From: JAHEZL01 sp964406465
GTDB lineage: Bacteria > Bacteroidota > Bacteroidia > Flavobacteriales_C > GCA-002722245
Length of the DNA: 64,000 nucleotides
Direction of reading: 5' to 3'
NCBI GenBank assembly: GCA_964406465.1
Contig: CAYORT010000010.1
Location: forward strand, 40,365-104,364
The number at the start of each line of letters is the position of its first letter. Positions within the stretch are counted from its first letter, which is position 1. Below are positions 31,509 through 40,704 of this stretch, one piece after another. The notes beneath the pieces are model-generated. The model made no database searches. It was not told the DNA's origin and worked only from the letters and a program-made list of their open reading frames with translations. Both the position numbers and the translations under genes were made by a program.

Positions 31509-32567
31509 TTATCTAGCTTCGTATTGTGTTGCGTAATATTTTTTATAGTCTCCAGAAATTACTCCATCCACCCATTTCTGATTGGCTAAATACCAATCAA
31601 CTGTGGCTTCAAGTCCGCTCTCAAATTGTGCCTTAGGTTTCCAGTTTAATTCTTTATTTAATTTTGTGAAATCTATCGAATAACGCATGTCATGACCTTG
31701 GCGGTCTTTCACGTAAGTAATTAATTTCTCAGATGTGAAAGGGGTTCTATTTAGCTTGCTATCCATGATTTTACATAGAGCCTTCACCAGCGTAATGTTT
31801 TGCCATTCGTTATCTCCCCCAATGTTGTACGTCTCTCCATTTTTGCCTTTGTGGAAGATTAAATCAATTGCATCTACGTGATCTTGAACATACAACCAAT
31901 CGCGAACATTTTCACCTTTACCATAAATAGGCAGCGGTTTGTTATTGATGATGTTTTGTATGCAAAGTGGGATTAACTTTTCTGGGAATTGGTTCGGACC
32001 ATAATTATTTGAACAATTGCTCAAAACCATCGGTAAATGGAAGGTTTCGTGGTAAGCGCGAACAAAATGATCTGATGATGCTTTACTTGCTGAATATGGT
32101 GATCGAGGATCATATGAAGTAGTCTCCATAAATTTTCCTGTTTCGCCTAAAGAGCCGTACACTTCATCGGTTGAAATATGATAGAATAAATGGTCTTGAT
32201 TGTCTTGCCAATTGCTTTTGCAAACATTTAAAAGAGTAACCGTGCCAATAACGTTGGTTTGTACAAACTCCAAGGGATTTAAAATCGAACGATCTACATG
32301 TGATTCTGCAGCACAGTGAATGACATGAGTGATTTTATGCGTTTCAAAAATCTCTTGCATTGCTTTTTCATCACAAATGTCGGCTTTAACAAAGCTGTAA
32401 TTCACGGCGTCTTTAATGTCGTCTAATGAACTCAAATTACCAGCATAGGTAAGTTTGTCAACATTTACAATGGTGTAATGAGGATATTTATTTACGAAAT
32501 GACGTACCAAGTGACTGCCAATAAAACCAGCACCACCTGTAATCAATACTATCTTTTTATCATTCAT
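31509..32567 (-). CDS. rfbB: dTDP-glucose 4,6-dehydratase
   Basis: 352 residues from ATG 32567, which overlaps the galE stop as ATGA; the frame extends upstream but inside galE. Motifs: 'LITGGAGFIGSHLVRHFVNK', 'HCAAESHVDRSI', 'HISTDEVYGSLGETGKF', 'SPYSASKASSDHFVRAYHET', 'NNYGPNQFPEKLIPL'. It makes dTDP-4-keto-6-deoxyglucose. The partners rfbA, rfbC and rfbD are not in the window, so the product here is either completed elsewhere or used for another deoxysugar. Confidence 0.93.
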   Translation of the reverse strand: MNDKKIVLITGGAGFIGSHLVRHFVNKYPHYTIVNVDKLTYAGNLSSLDDIKDAVNYSFVKADICDEKAMQEIFETHKITHVIHCAAESHVDRSILNPLEFVQTNVIGTVTLLNVCKSNWQDNQDHLFYHISTDEVYGSLGETGKFMETTSYDPRSPYSASKASSDHFVRAYHETFHLPMVLSNCSNNYGPNQFPEKLIPLCIQNIINNKPLPIYGKGENVRDWLYVQDHVDAIDLIFHKGKNGETYNIGGDNEWQNITLVKALCKIMDSKLNRTPFTSEKLITYVKDRQGHDMRYSIDFTKLNKELNWKPKAQFESGLEATVDWYLANQKWVDGVISGDYKKYYATQYEAR

Positions 32568-33574
32568 TTGTTCTGATGTTGTTTTATATCTCTTTCCCAA
32601 GAAGATGATAACATGTCTTTTAAATCATATTTCACTTCCCAATTCAATTTTTCCTTTGCTAGAGTAGAGTTCGAGTAAATTTGAGAAACATCTCCAGCTC
32701 TTCTTCCAACTATTTTATAATTTATTTTTACGCCATTCACTTCTTCAAATGTCTTAATAAGTTGAAGAACAGAATAACCGGTTTCAGAACCTAGGTTATA
32801 GACTTCAAAATTTCTCTCCATTTTGCCATCCATAATTCTTTTCAATGCTTTAACATGAGCAGAGGCGATATCCATTACATGAACATAATCTCGAATACAA
32901 GACCCATCGGGTGTTGGGTAATCATTGCCATATACATTCAAACTTTCGCTTTCTCCTTTCGCAACTCTTTGAATAATAGGCATGATATTATCGATGTTCT
33001 TTGGATTGTCACCAAGCATTAAAGATTCATGAGCACCAATTGGATTAAAATAGCGAAGCGCGATTGATTTTACTTCTCCAACTTTGGCCATGTCTTCCAT
33101 AATCTCCTCACAAATTTTCTTTGTATTTCCGTACGGAGAGAAAGGACGAAGCACCGGGAACGTTTCATCAACAGGTACTTTATCTACTTCACCATAAACT
33201 GTGCAAGAAGAAGAGAAAATAAATGTGTTGCATTTAATTTCTTTCATCAGATAAAATAGATTTACCAATCCTACAATATTGTTCTCATAATATTTTAAAG
33301 GATTGTGTACCGATTCATTCACTGCTTTGTATGCAGCAAAGTGAATGATACCATCAATTTTATATTTGTTGGCGAGAGATAAAACTGCTTCTTTGTCTTT
33401 TAAGTCGATTTGCTCAAAAGGAATGTTTACTCCTGTGAGCTCACGCAAATTATCAATTACCGATTTGTCTGATGCATACAGATTATCGAGCACCACCACT
33501 TCAAACCCAACATTAATGAGCTCTACAACAGTATGCGAACCAATATAACCTGTACCTCCAGTTACTAAAATCAT
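32564..33574 (-). CDS. galE: UDP-glucose 4-epimerase
   Basis: 336 residues. 'ILVTGGTGYIGSHTVVELIN' binds NAD; 'HFAAYKAVNESVHNPLKYYE' and 'SSSCTVYGEVDKVPVDE' are GalE hallmarks; catalytic Tyr-x3-Lys is in 'SPYGNTKKICEEI'; 'RYFNPIGAHES' and 'RDYVHVMDIASAH' follow. It overlaps rfbB by four bases and sits 3 bp after the nucleotide-sugar dehydrogenase. Confidence 0.95.
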   Translation of the reverse strand: MILVTGGTGYIGSHTVVELINVGFEVVVLDNLYASDKSVIDNLRELTGVNIPFEQIDLKDKEAVLSLANKYKIDGIIHFAAYKAVNESVHNPLKYYENNIVGLVNLFYLMKEIKCNTFIFSSSCTVYGEVDKVPVDETFPVLRPFSPYGNTKKICEEIMEDMAKVGEVKSIALRYFNPIGAHESLMLGDNPKNIDNIMPIIQRVAKGESESLNVYGNDYPTPDGSCIRDYVHVMDIASAHVKALKRIMDGKMERNFEVYNLGSETGYSVLQLIKTFEEVNGVKINYKIVGRRAGDVSQIYSNSTLAKEKLNWEVKYDLKDMLSSSWERDIKQHQNK

Positions 33575-33577
33575 TGA

Positions 33578-34870
33578 TTAAAAACTTAAATAATCGGCAA
33601 CCGTAATTTTATTTCTATAAATACCTTTAACGTCTACAAGTACTCCTTTTTCGTTAAAGTGTTTTCCAAAGAATTCATCACCTAAACCAACATATTCACG
33701 GTGGTTTACAGCAACGATAATGGCGTCGTATTTACCTGAAATTTCAGGAACTAAGTCGTAGCCATATTCCTCTTGAATTTCATGTGCATCAGCATGTGGA
33801 TCATGCACCTCTAAGTTTACCGCAAATGATTTCAATTCATTCACCACATCGGCAACTTTTGAATTTCTAATATCGGTAACGTTTTCTTTGAATGTTGTGC
33901 CCATAATGAGCACTCTAGCCTTAGAAATATCTTTTCCGTTTGCAGCCATTTTTTTAACAGCTAAACGAGCTAAATGAGCGCCCATTCCATCGTTGATAGC
34001 TCTACCAGAAGTGATGATCTTAGCATGAATACCAAGTTCTTCTGCTTTGTAGGTTAAGTAGTAAGGGTCAACACCAATACAGTGTCCGCCTACCAAACCT
34101 GGAGAGAATTTCAAGAAATTCCATTTTGTTCCAGCGGCTTCTAATACTTCGTAAGTATTGATGTTCATTTTAGCAAAGATGAGTGAAAGCTCATTCATCA
34201 AAGCGATATTTACGTCACGTTGAGTGTTTTCAATAATTTTTGCAGCTTCAGCAACTTTGATTGATGATGCTTGGTGGATACCAGCAGCAATCACCATTCC
34301 GTAAACATTTGCAATTTGTTCTGCCGATTCTTTATCGCAACCAGAAACCACTTTTACAATTTTAGAAAGTGTGTGTTCTTTGTCGCCCGGATTGATTCTT
34401 TCTGGAGAATATCCAACTTTGAAATCAACACCGAATTTAAGTCCCGATTCTTGCTCTAAAACAGGCACACAATCCTCTTCTGTGCAACCTGGATATACTG
34501 TTGATTCAAAAACAACATAATCTCCTTTTTTCAATACTTTACCTACTGTTCTTGAAGCAGAAAGCAAAGGTTTTAAATCGGGTAAGTTGTGTTGGTCAAT
34601 GGGTGTAGGTACTGCAACAATGAAGAAATTTACATATTTTAAGTCGTTCAAATCAGCAGTAAAATGAATGTCGCAACCTTCAAAATCTTTTGCTTCCAAT
34701 TCATTGCTTGGATCGATATTCTTTCTCATCAAATCAACACGCGCTTGATTGATATCGAATCCAACTACTTTTGCTTTTCTAGCAAATTCTAATGCGATAG
34801 GTAATCCAACATAACCTAACCCAATTAAAGCCATTTTAGCTTCTTTCTTTGCGATCTTTTGTGAAATCAT
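33578..34870 (-). CDS. UDP-N-acetylhexosamine 6-dehydrogenase, TviB/WbpO type
   Basis: 430 residues. Rossmann motif 'LIGLGYVGLPIALEFARKAK' (~16-35), 'VAVPTPIDQHNLPDLKPL', 'YSPERINPGDKEHTL' and the catalytic Cys in 'GLVGGHCIGVDPYYL' place it in the TviB/WbpO/WbpA group acting on N-acetyl sugars. It is distinct from the Ugd enzyme encoded in the same operon (a GYGGSCFPKD signature). It likely makes UDP-GlcNAcA (or GalNAcA), feeding both the C4-epimerase and the WbpB-E-D steps. Confidence 0.88.
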   Translation of the reverse strand: MISQKIAKKEAKMALIGLGYVGLPIALEFARKAKVVGFDINQARVDLMRKNIDPSNELEAKDFEGCDIHFTADLNDLKYVNFFIVAVPTPIDQHNLPDLKPLLSASRTVGKVLKKGDYVVFESTVYPGCTEEDCVPVLEQESGLKFGVDFKVGYSPERINPGDKEHTLSKIVKVVSGCDKESAEQIANVYGMVIAAGIHQASSIKVAEAAKIIENTQRDVNIALMNELSLIFAKMNINTYEVLEAAGTKWNFLKFSPGLVGGHCIGVDPYYLTYKAEELGIHAKIITSGRAINDGMGAHLARLAVKKMAANGKDISKARVLIMGTTFKENVTDIRNSKVADVVNELKSFAVNLEVHDPHADAHEIQEEYGYDLVPEISGKYDAIIVAVNHREYVGLGDEFFGKHFNEKGVLVDVKGIYRNKITVADYLSF

Positions 34871-34888
34871 AATCTACTTTTATCTATT

Positions 34889-35902
34889 TTATTTTAATGC
34901 GTAAATTCTTTCTATTATCTCTACCACTTTTAAACCCTCTAATGCGTTTGTAGAAACATTGTCACCACGTTTTATAGTGTTCACCACGTTTTCAATTACA
35001 TAGTGATGGTTTGCTGCCGATCCTTTGTATTCACCGTAATCGTTTGGTGCATTTACAGGTGCCAATTCTGGCATCACATAGTCTTTGATATTGCAATACT
35101 CAACTTTATCCATGTATTGTCCGCCTACCTTAATACTTCCTTTTGCTCCAATGATGGTAATACTACTTTCTAAGTTGGAGTTGTACACTGCGGTGGAGTA
35201 GTTGATTGTACCAACTCCACCATTTAAAAATTTAAAATTTACAATTCCAGTATCCTCAAAATCGGTAGATTCTTGATGGCAAAAGTCTTCAAATCGGGCA
35301 TTGATATCTGTGATGTCGCCAAACAGCCAATACATAATGTCGATGAAATGCGAAAACTGTGTAAATAAAGTACCGCCATCCATGTCTTTACTTCCTTTCC
35401 ATGAACTTTTTTTGTAGTAACGATCGTCTCTATTCCAGTAACAATTCAACTGAACCAAGTAGATATCACCAAGTAGCTTATTTTCTACTACCTCCTTTAA
35501 CCAAACAGAAGGAGGGGAGTAGCGATTTTGCATTACGCAAAACACTTTTTTGGAATAATTTAAAGCCTTTTCTACAACCTTCTCGCATTCACTTTTCTTT
35601 AAGCCCATAGGCTTCTCGCATACTACATGCTTCTTATTGCTTAAAGCGATAATGCTTTGCTCGGCATGTAAGCCATTGGGAGTACAAATATTTACAACGT
35701 CAATATCTTTTACAGCCGACAACATTTCTTGTACATCGGTGAAATAGGGCTGTGTAAATTTAGGGTCGATATTCAATTTTTCCTTTTCCACCACATCACA
35801 AAAAGCCACTAATTCGGCCTCCGAATTTCTCTCAATCATTTCCATGTGGCGTTTGCCAATGTGGCCACAACCAACAACAGCAAACTTTACTTTATCAGCC
35901 AT
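34889..35902 (-). CDS. Gfo/Idh/MocA oxidoreductase, WbpB/WlbA-like
   Basis: 337 residues. N-terminal NAD-binding domain 'FAVVGCGHIGKRHMEMIERN', then 'VNICTPNGLHAEQS' and 'KHVVCEKPMGLKKSEC' with the family Lys in 'CEKP'. C-terminal domain has 'WKGSKDMDGGTLFTQFSHFI' with the conserved Asp/His. Context with a WbpE-like aminotransferase and WbpD-like acetyltransferase points to the 3-dehydrogenase step on UDP-GlcNAcA. It overlaps the acetyltransferase gene by 8 bp. Confidence 0.82.
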   Translation of the reverse strand: MADKVKFAVVGCGHIGKRHMEMIERNSEAELVAFCDVVEKEKLNIDPKFTQPYFTDVQEMLSAVKDIDVVNICTPNGLHAEQSIIALSNKKHVVCEKPMGLKKSECEKVVEKALNYSKKVFCVMQNRYSPPSVWLKEVVENKLLGDIYLVQLNCYWNRDDRYYKKSSWKGSKDMDGGTLFTQFSHFIDIMYWLFGDITDINARFEDFCHQESTDFEDTGIVNFKFLNGGVGTINYSTAVYNSNLESSITIIGAKGSIKVGGQYMDKVEYCNIKDYVMPELAPVNAPNDYGEYKGSAANHHYVIENVVNTIKRGDNVSTNALEGLKVVEIIERIYALK

Positions 35903-36482
35903 TAGTTATCTTTTTTACACTATTATTAATCAATTGGTATTTATCTCCCGATAACTTACAAATCGCTATTCCATTGTTGTCGAAATTTAATTTCTCTCCT
36001 TGCTCGCTCATCCAGCCTATTTGTCTGGCAGGATTACCTACCAACATCGCATAGGGTTTAACATCTCTAATCACTACTGTTCCTGCACCAATAAATGAAT
36101 ATTCACCTAGCTCTATTCCACAAACAATGGTAGCATTTGCACCTATCGTTGCCCCTTTTCTCACCAGTGTTCTTTTGTATTCACTTTTTCTATTTACTGC
36201 CGAACGAGGGTTCATCACATTGGTAAAAACCATTGATGGTCCAAGAAAAACATCGTCTTCGCAAATTACACCCGTATACACCGATACATTATTTTGAACT
36301 TTCACATTGTTACCAAAAACAACATCTGGTGAAATCACCACATTTTGTCCGAGATTACAATTTTCACCCAAAACGGTTTTGCTCATTACATGACTGAAAT
36401 GCCATATTTTAGTGCCTTTTCCAATTACGGCACCTTCGTCTACATAAGACGATTCATGAACAAAATATTCCTTAGTTTCCAA
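35895..36482 (-). CDS. UDP-3-amino-sugar N-acetyltransferase, WbpD/WlbB-like
   Basis: 195 residues built of left-handed beta-helix hexapeptide repeats ('GKGTKIWHFSHVMSKT', 'GENCNLGQNVVISPDVVFGN', 'GATIGANATIVCGIELGEYS'), with 'KVQNNVSVYTGVICEDDVFL' and 'MLVGNPARQIGWM' typical of the acetyltransferase that finishes diacetylated glucuronic acid (UDP-GlcNAc3NAcA). It overlaps its neighbours on both sides (11 bp and 8 bp), indicating tight co-translation. Confidence 0.85.
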   Translation of the reverse strand: METKEYFVHESSYVDEGAVIGKGTKIWHFSHVMSKTVLGENCNLGQNVVISPDVVFGNNVKVQNNVSVYTGVICEDDVFLGPSMVFTNVMNPRSAVNRKSEYKRTLVRKGATIGANATIVCGIELGEYSFIGAGTVVIRDVKPYAMLVGNPARQIGWMSEQGEKLNFDNNGIAICKLSGDKYQLINNSVKKITNG

Positions 36483-37446
36483 AATTCAATTCTTTTTTAA
36501 AGAGTTCCTCTTGAGGCAATGATTTAAAGTATTCTAAAGTTTTTTTCAATCCCTCAGAGCGACTTACCTTAGGCTGCCATCCTAATACTTCTTTTGCTTT
36601 GGTGATATCTGGCTGACGCTGTTTAGGATCGTCAACCGGCAAATCTTTATAAATCACTTTCGATGCTGTACCAGTTAGTTTAACTACCTCTTCTGCAAAT
36701 TCACGAATTGTGATTTCATCGGGATTACCAATGTTTACCGGCATATGATAGTCACTCATCAACAGTCGGTAAATGCCTTCAATTAAATCGTCAACATAAC
36801 AGAATGATCTTGTTTGAGAACCATCACCAAACACCGTAATGTCTTCTCCTCTTAAAGCTTGACCAACAAATGCTGGTAAAGCGCGTCCGTCGTTCAATCG
36901 CATTTTCGGACCATAAGTATTAAAAATTCTTACGATTCTTGTTTCTAGGCCGTGGAAGGTATGATAAGCCATAGTCATCGCTTCTTGAAAGCGCTTAGCC
37001 TCATCATACACTCCTCTAGGACCAATAGGGTTTACATTACCCCAATAGGTTTCTGGTTGTGGATGAACATCGGGGTCACCATATACTTCAGATGTTGATG
37101 CAATCAACATTCTAGCGTTTTTAGCCTTGGCCAAACCAAGTAAATTGTGTGTTCCTAAGGAACCTACTTTTAGTGTTTGAATTGGAATTTTAAGATAGTC
37201 TATCGGACTCGCAGGCGAAGCGAAATGAAGGATGTAGTGCAGTTCACCAGGAACAAATACAAACTTCGATACATCGTGATGATAGAATTCAAAATTTTCG
37301 AGTTTAAAGAACTCTTCAATATTTCTTAGGTTTCCTGTGATGAGGTTGTCCATGCCAATAACATGAAATCCTTCTTTCAAGAAACGCTCGCAAAGGTGTG
37401 AACCTAAAAATCCGGCTGCTCCGGTAATCAATACTCTTTTTTTCAT
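36472..37446 (-). CDS. uxs: UDP-glucuronate decarboxylase (UDP-xylose synthase)
   Basis: 324 residues. Extended SDR with 'LITGAAGFLGSHLCERFLKE', 'HFASPASPIDYLKIPIQTLK' (UXS hallmark), 'ASTSEVYGDPDVHPQPE', 'GVYDEAKRFQEAM' with the catalytic Tyr-x3-Lys, and 'FNTYGPKMRLNDGRALPAF'. It converts UDP-GlcA to UDP-xylose. Its start codon overlaps the ugd stop by one base, so the two consecutive enzymes are coupled. Confidence 0.92.
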   Translation of the reverse strand: MKKRVLITGAAGFLGSHLCERFLKEGFHVIGMDNLITGNLRNIEEFFKLENFEFYHHDVSKFVFVPGELHYILHFASPASPIDYLKIPIQTLKVGSLGTHNLLGLAKAKNARMLIASTSEVYGDPDVHPQPETYWGNVNPIGPRGVYDEAKRFQEAMTMAYHTFHGLETRIVRIFNTYGPKMRLNDGRALPAFVGQALRGEDITVFGDGSQTRSFCYVDDLIEGIYRLLMSDYHMPVNIGNPDEITIREFAEEVVKLTGTASKVIYKDLPVDDPKQRQPDITKAKEVLGWQPKVSRSEGLKKTLEYFKSLPQEELFKKELNFGN

Positions 37447-38777
37447 TAAGCCGAAACTTTCTTGTTAACTATAACTTGTTTTCTTCCAATGCTGATGTAA
37501 TCAAATCCTTTAGATTCAATACTTTCTAGGTCAAATAAATTTCTTCCGTCGAAAATTACTTTGTTCTTCATCAACTTAGCGATTTGCTCAAAGTCGGGTG
37601 CTCTAAACACCGACCATTCAGTGGCAATTACCAGCGCATCTGCACCTGAAATTGCTTCATATTGATTCTCGCAAAATTCAATTTCATTTTTGAAAACACC
37701 TTTCATGTTTTCCATCCCTTCTGGGTCGAAAGCCTTAACGCTTGCGCCTCTTTTCAACAACTCTTTAATTACATAAATGGCTGGAGCTTCGCGAATATCG
37801 TCGGTATTTGGTTTGAAAGATAATCCCCAAATCCCAAAGGTTTTCCCTTTTAAATCACCGTCGAAATAAGCATCAATTTTTGGAACTATAATGGTTTTTT
37901 GCACTGCGTTTACTTCTTCAACTGCAGTCAAAATTTTAAAATCGTAATTTACTTCTTCCGAAGATTTAATTAGCGCTTGAACATCTTTCGGGAAACAGCT
38001 TCCACCGTATCCAATTCCAGGAAATAAGAATCTTTTTCCAATTCTTGTATCAGAGCCCATTCCAATGCGAACTTGATCTACATCGGCGCCCAACAATTCG
38101 CACAAGTTAGCCACCTCATTCATGAAAGAAATCTTAGCCGCTAAAAATGAATTGGCAGCATATTTTGTTAATTCTGCAGAACGCTCGTCCATGAAGTAAA
38201 CCGGATTTCCCTGACGAACAAATGGTTTGTACAATTCGTCCATAGCCTTGCGCGCACGTGCACTTGAAGTACCCACTACAACGCGATCTGGCTTCATGAA
38301 GTCATCTACTGCATATCCTTCTCTTAAAAATTCGGGATTGGAAACTACATCAAATTCAACCTTTGCATTTTTAGCAATTGCAGCGGTTACTTTTTCAGCT
38401 GTACCAACAGGAACAGTACTTTTGTCAACGATGATTTTATATTCTTCCATCATCTCACCCAACTGATTAGCAACACCTAAAATATAAGATAAATCTGCCG
38501 ATCCATCTTCACCTGGAGGCGTTGGTAATGCTAAGAAAATCATTGAAGATTTTTTTACAGCATCTCTCAAATCTGTGGTGAATTTCAAACGCCCTTGTTT
38601 GGTATTACGTTCAAAAAGAACATCTAACTCAGGCTCGTAAATTGGTACAATCCCTTCTTTTAATTTTTGTACTTTTTGTTCGTTGATGTCAACACAAACA
38701 ACATTGTTGCCGCTTTCTGCGAAACAAGTTCCTGTAACTAAACCAACATAACCAGTACCAATAACAGCAATATTCAT
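37446..38777 (-). CDS. ugd: UDP-glucose 6-dehydrogenase
   Basis: 443 residues. 'IAVIGTGYVGLVTGTCFAES' binds NAD; 'FLALPTPPGEDGSADLSY', 'NPEFLREGYAVDDFMKPDRV' and the catalytic Cys in 'GIGYGGSCFPKDVQALI' are all present, and 'FKPNTDDIREAPA' lies in the C-terminal domain. It makes UDP-glucuronate, which the next gene decarboxylates. Confidence 0.95.
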   Translation of the reverse strand: MNIAVIGTGYVGLVTGTCFAESGNNVVCVDINEQKVQKLKEGIVPIYEPELDVLFERNTKQGRLKFTTDLRDAVKKSSMIFLALPTPPGEDGSADLSYILGVANQLGEMMEEYKIIVDKSTVPVGTAEKVTAAIAKNAKVEFDVVSNPEFLREGYAVDDFMKPDRVVVGTSSARARKAMDELYKPFVRQGNPVYFMDERSAELTKYAANSFLAAKISFMNEVANLCELLGADVDQVRIGMGSDTRIGKRFLFPGIGYGGSCFPKDVQALIKSSEEVNYDFKILTAVEEVNAVQKTIIVPKIDAYFDGDLKGKTFGIWGLSFKPNTDDIREAPAIYVIKELLKRGASVKAFDPEGMENMKGVFKNEIEFCENQYEAISGADALVIATEWSVFRAPDFEQIAKLMKNKVIFDGRNLFDLESIESKGFDYISIGRKQVIVNKKVSA

Positions 38778-38783
38778 AATCTC

Positions 38784-39923
38784 TTATTTGAAAAATTCTT
38801 TAACAGATGCGCAAATGTAATTTAGTTGCTCATCGCTTAATTCGGTATGCATTGGCAATGATAAAACTTGCTCTGCCAATTTCTCGGTAATTGGAAGTTT
38901 TACATCGGTCATCACACCTTTGAAAACATTTTGTTGATGCAATGGCAATGGGTAATAAACCATTGCAGGAATACCCTTTTTCTCAAGATAACTCTTCAAT
39001 TTATCTCTTTTTCCGTTAAGAATTTGAAGGGTATATTGATGAAAAACATGTGTGGAGTTTTTAATTCTACCTGGCGTTTTAACCTCGCTAAGTCCTTGAA
39101 AAGCTTCATCGAAGAACTTCGCAGCTTTATTTCTTCTAGCACTAAAATCATTCAAATGCTTCAGTTTTTCGCTAAGTACCGCTGCTTGCAACGAATCTAA
39201 TCTCGAGTTGATACCTACAACATCATGATAGTAGCGAACTCTAGAACCGTGATTGGCAATTTGAGTGCACAAATCGGCCAATTCTTTATCGTTGGTCATC
39301 AAGGCACCTCCATCTCCAAAACATCCTAAGTTTTTAGATGGAAAAAAACTTGTGGTTCCTATTGAACCCATTGTTCCAGCTCTTTTTTTACTTCCGTCGA
39401 TAAAGGTGTATTCAGCACCTATGGCTTGGGCAGTATCTTCAACAACATGAATATTTTTTTCGGCGGCCAATTTCAAAATGGCCTCCATATTAGAACACTG
39501 TCCGAACAAATGAACAGGTAAAATTACTTTTGTTTTTGATGTAATCGCGTTGGCAATTTGATCTACATTGATGGTGAAATCTGAAGAATCAACATCAACA
39601 AATACAGGCTTTAAACCCAAAAGAACTATAACTTCAGCAGTTGCAATAAAGGTAAAAGCCGAAGTGATAACCTCATCTCCAGGCTCTAAATTCAGTGCCA
39701 TCAAAGCTATTTGAAGCGCATCTGTTCCATTGGCACAAGGAATCACATATTTTACATCCAAATAACTGGCTAATTCTTGGCTGAAATTTTTCACTGCAGG
39801 ACCACTGATAAAAGATGTTTCATCAAGCACTTTTTGCATGGCCGAATCTATCTGAGGCTTCAGTCTTTGGTACTGTGTAGCCAAATCCACCATCTTAATA
39901 TCTTTCACAGGAATTTCTGTCAT
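38784..39923 (-). CDS. DegT/DnrJ/EryC1 aminotransferase, WbpE-like
   Basis: 379 residues from ATG 39923 (MTEIPVKDIKMVDLATQYQR); ATG 39932 adds three residues. The frame stays open another ~470 bp upstream, but that part runs across the divergent 39984 gene and past a TATCTTCG -7-like element, so I reject it. PLP-enzyme marks are 'CANGTDALQIALMALNLEPG', 'VVEDTAQAIGAEY' and the PLP Lys in 'TSFFPSKNLGCFGDGGALMT'. It would put the amino group on C3 between the WbpB- and WbpD-like steps. It is the first gene of the ten-gene operon. Confidence 0.88.
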   Translation of the reverse strand: MTEIPVKDIKMVDLATQYQRLKPQIDSAMQKVLDETSFISGPAVKNFSQELASYLDVKYVIPCANGTDALQIALMALNLEPGDEVITSAFTFIATAEVIVLLGLKPVFVDVDSSDFTINVDQIANAITSKTKVILPVHLFGQCSNMEAILKLAAEKNIHVVEDTAQAIGAEYTFIDGSKKRAGTMGSIGTTSFFPSKNLGCFGDGGALMTNDKELADLCTQIANHGSRVRYYHDVVGINSRLDSLQAAVLSEKLKHLNDFSARRNKAAKFFDEAFQGLSEVKTPGRIKNSTHVFHQYTLQILNGKRDKLKSYLEKKGIPAMVYYPLPLHQQNVFKGVMTDVKLPITEKLAEQVLSLPMHTELSDEQLNYICASVKEFFK

Positions 39924-39983
39924 AAAAAACATTTGCTGCGAAGATAATAATTTAACCCTAACTTTAAACTCAATTTTTAAGCA

Positions 39984-40703
39984 ATGCGCACAGTTTTTTT
40001 TGTATGTATTATTCTCTTGTTTTTCAATGGTTTTGCCCAGAGTGAAAATACTATTCCCGAGCACCTTTTTTGCGTTAGCTATAGCGGTAGTGTTGGGAAC
40101 GCACAAATTAGCAATAAAACCAGCTATATCAATAGGATTGGAGGGGGGTATCAGTTTCAACGAAATAAATTTTCGTACGGACTCGATTATCATTTTATGT
40201 TTGGATACTATTCTGGTGTCGATTTGTTTTCGGCTCTTAGAACCAGCGAAGGAATGATTATTTCTGATCAAGGTTCTCTTATAGACCTGCAAGTTTTGTT
40301 TAGGGGGAACAGTGCGTATTTTTCCTTCGGCAGGTTTATTTCGCTCTCTCCTGTTAGTTATTTGCAGGTCAATCTTGGAGTGGGCGTGATGGAGCATCAT
40401 TTGTCTATAAAAACCCTAGATGGAACCAGCGCTTATTTGTCGAAAAACAATTTGAAAGGATATGACCAAATGTCTATAGGACCGGCAATTAGGCAAGAAA
40501 TTCGTTTAAATCATTTCGGACCTAGAAAAAGAATCAATTGCTACCTAGAATTTTTTTGCGAAGAGGGTTTTTTGCAGAACACCAGAAAGTATAATTATTT
40601 CAACAATAGCGTCGACACCAAAAATCATTTTAACTTTATGGCCGGAGTACAACTAGGGTGGATGATTCCCTTTTTAAATAGTAATCCCGAAGAAGATTTT
40701 TAA
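39984..40703 (+). CDS. Hypothetical secreted protein, probable outer-membrane beta-barrel
   Basis: 239 residues. Signal peptide ~1-19 (MRTVFFVCIILLFFNGFAQ). The rest alternates polar and hydrophobic residues in strands such as 'RIGGGYQFQRNKFSYGLDY', 'LIDLQVLFRGNSAYFSFGRF' and 'FNFMAGVQLGWMIPFL', which fits a small barrel. No family recognised. It ends one base before waaA, so the two are probably co-transcribed. Confidence 0.7.
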   Translation: MRTVFFVCIILLFFNGFAQSENTIPEHLFCVSYSGSVGNAQISNKTSYINRIGGGYQFQRNKFSYGLDYHFMFGYYSGVDLFSALRTSEGMIISDQGSLIDLQVLFRGNSAYFSFGRFISLSPVSYLQVNLGVGVMEHHLSIKTLDGTSAYLSKNNLKGYDQMSIGPAIRQEIRLNHFGPRKRINCYLEFFCEEGFLQNTRKYNYFNNSVDTKNHFNFMAGVQLGWMIPFLNSNPEEDF

Positions 40704-40704
40704 G

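Noticed and set aside
39924..40400. N-terminal extension of the aminotransferase frame by ~160 residues
   Set aside because: It runs antisense through the divergent secreted-protein gene and over a -7-like element; the extension has no domain features, while the DegT family start fits ATG 39923.
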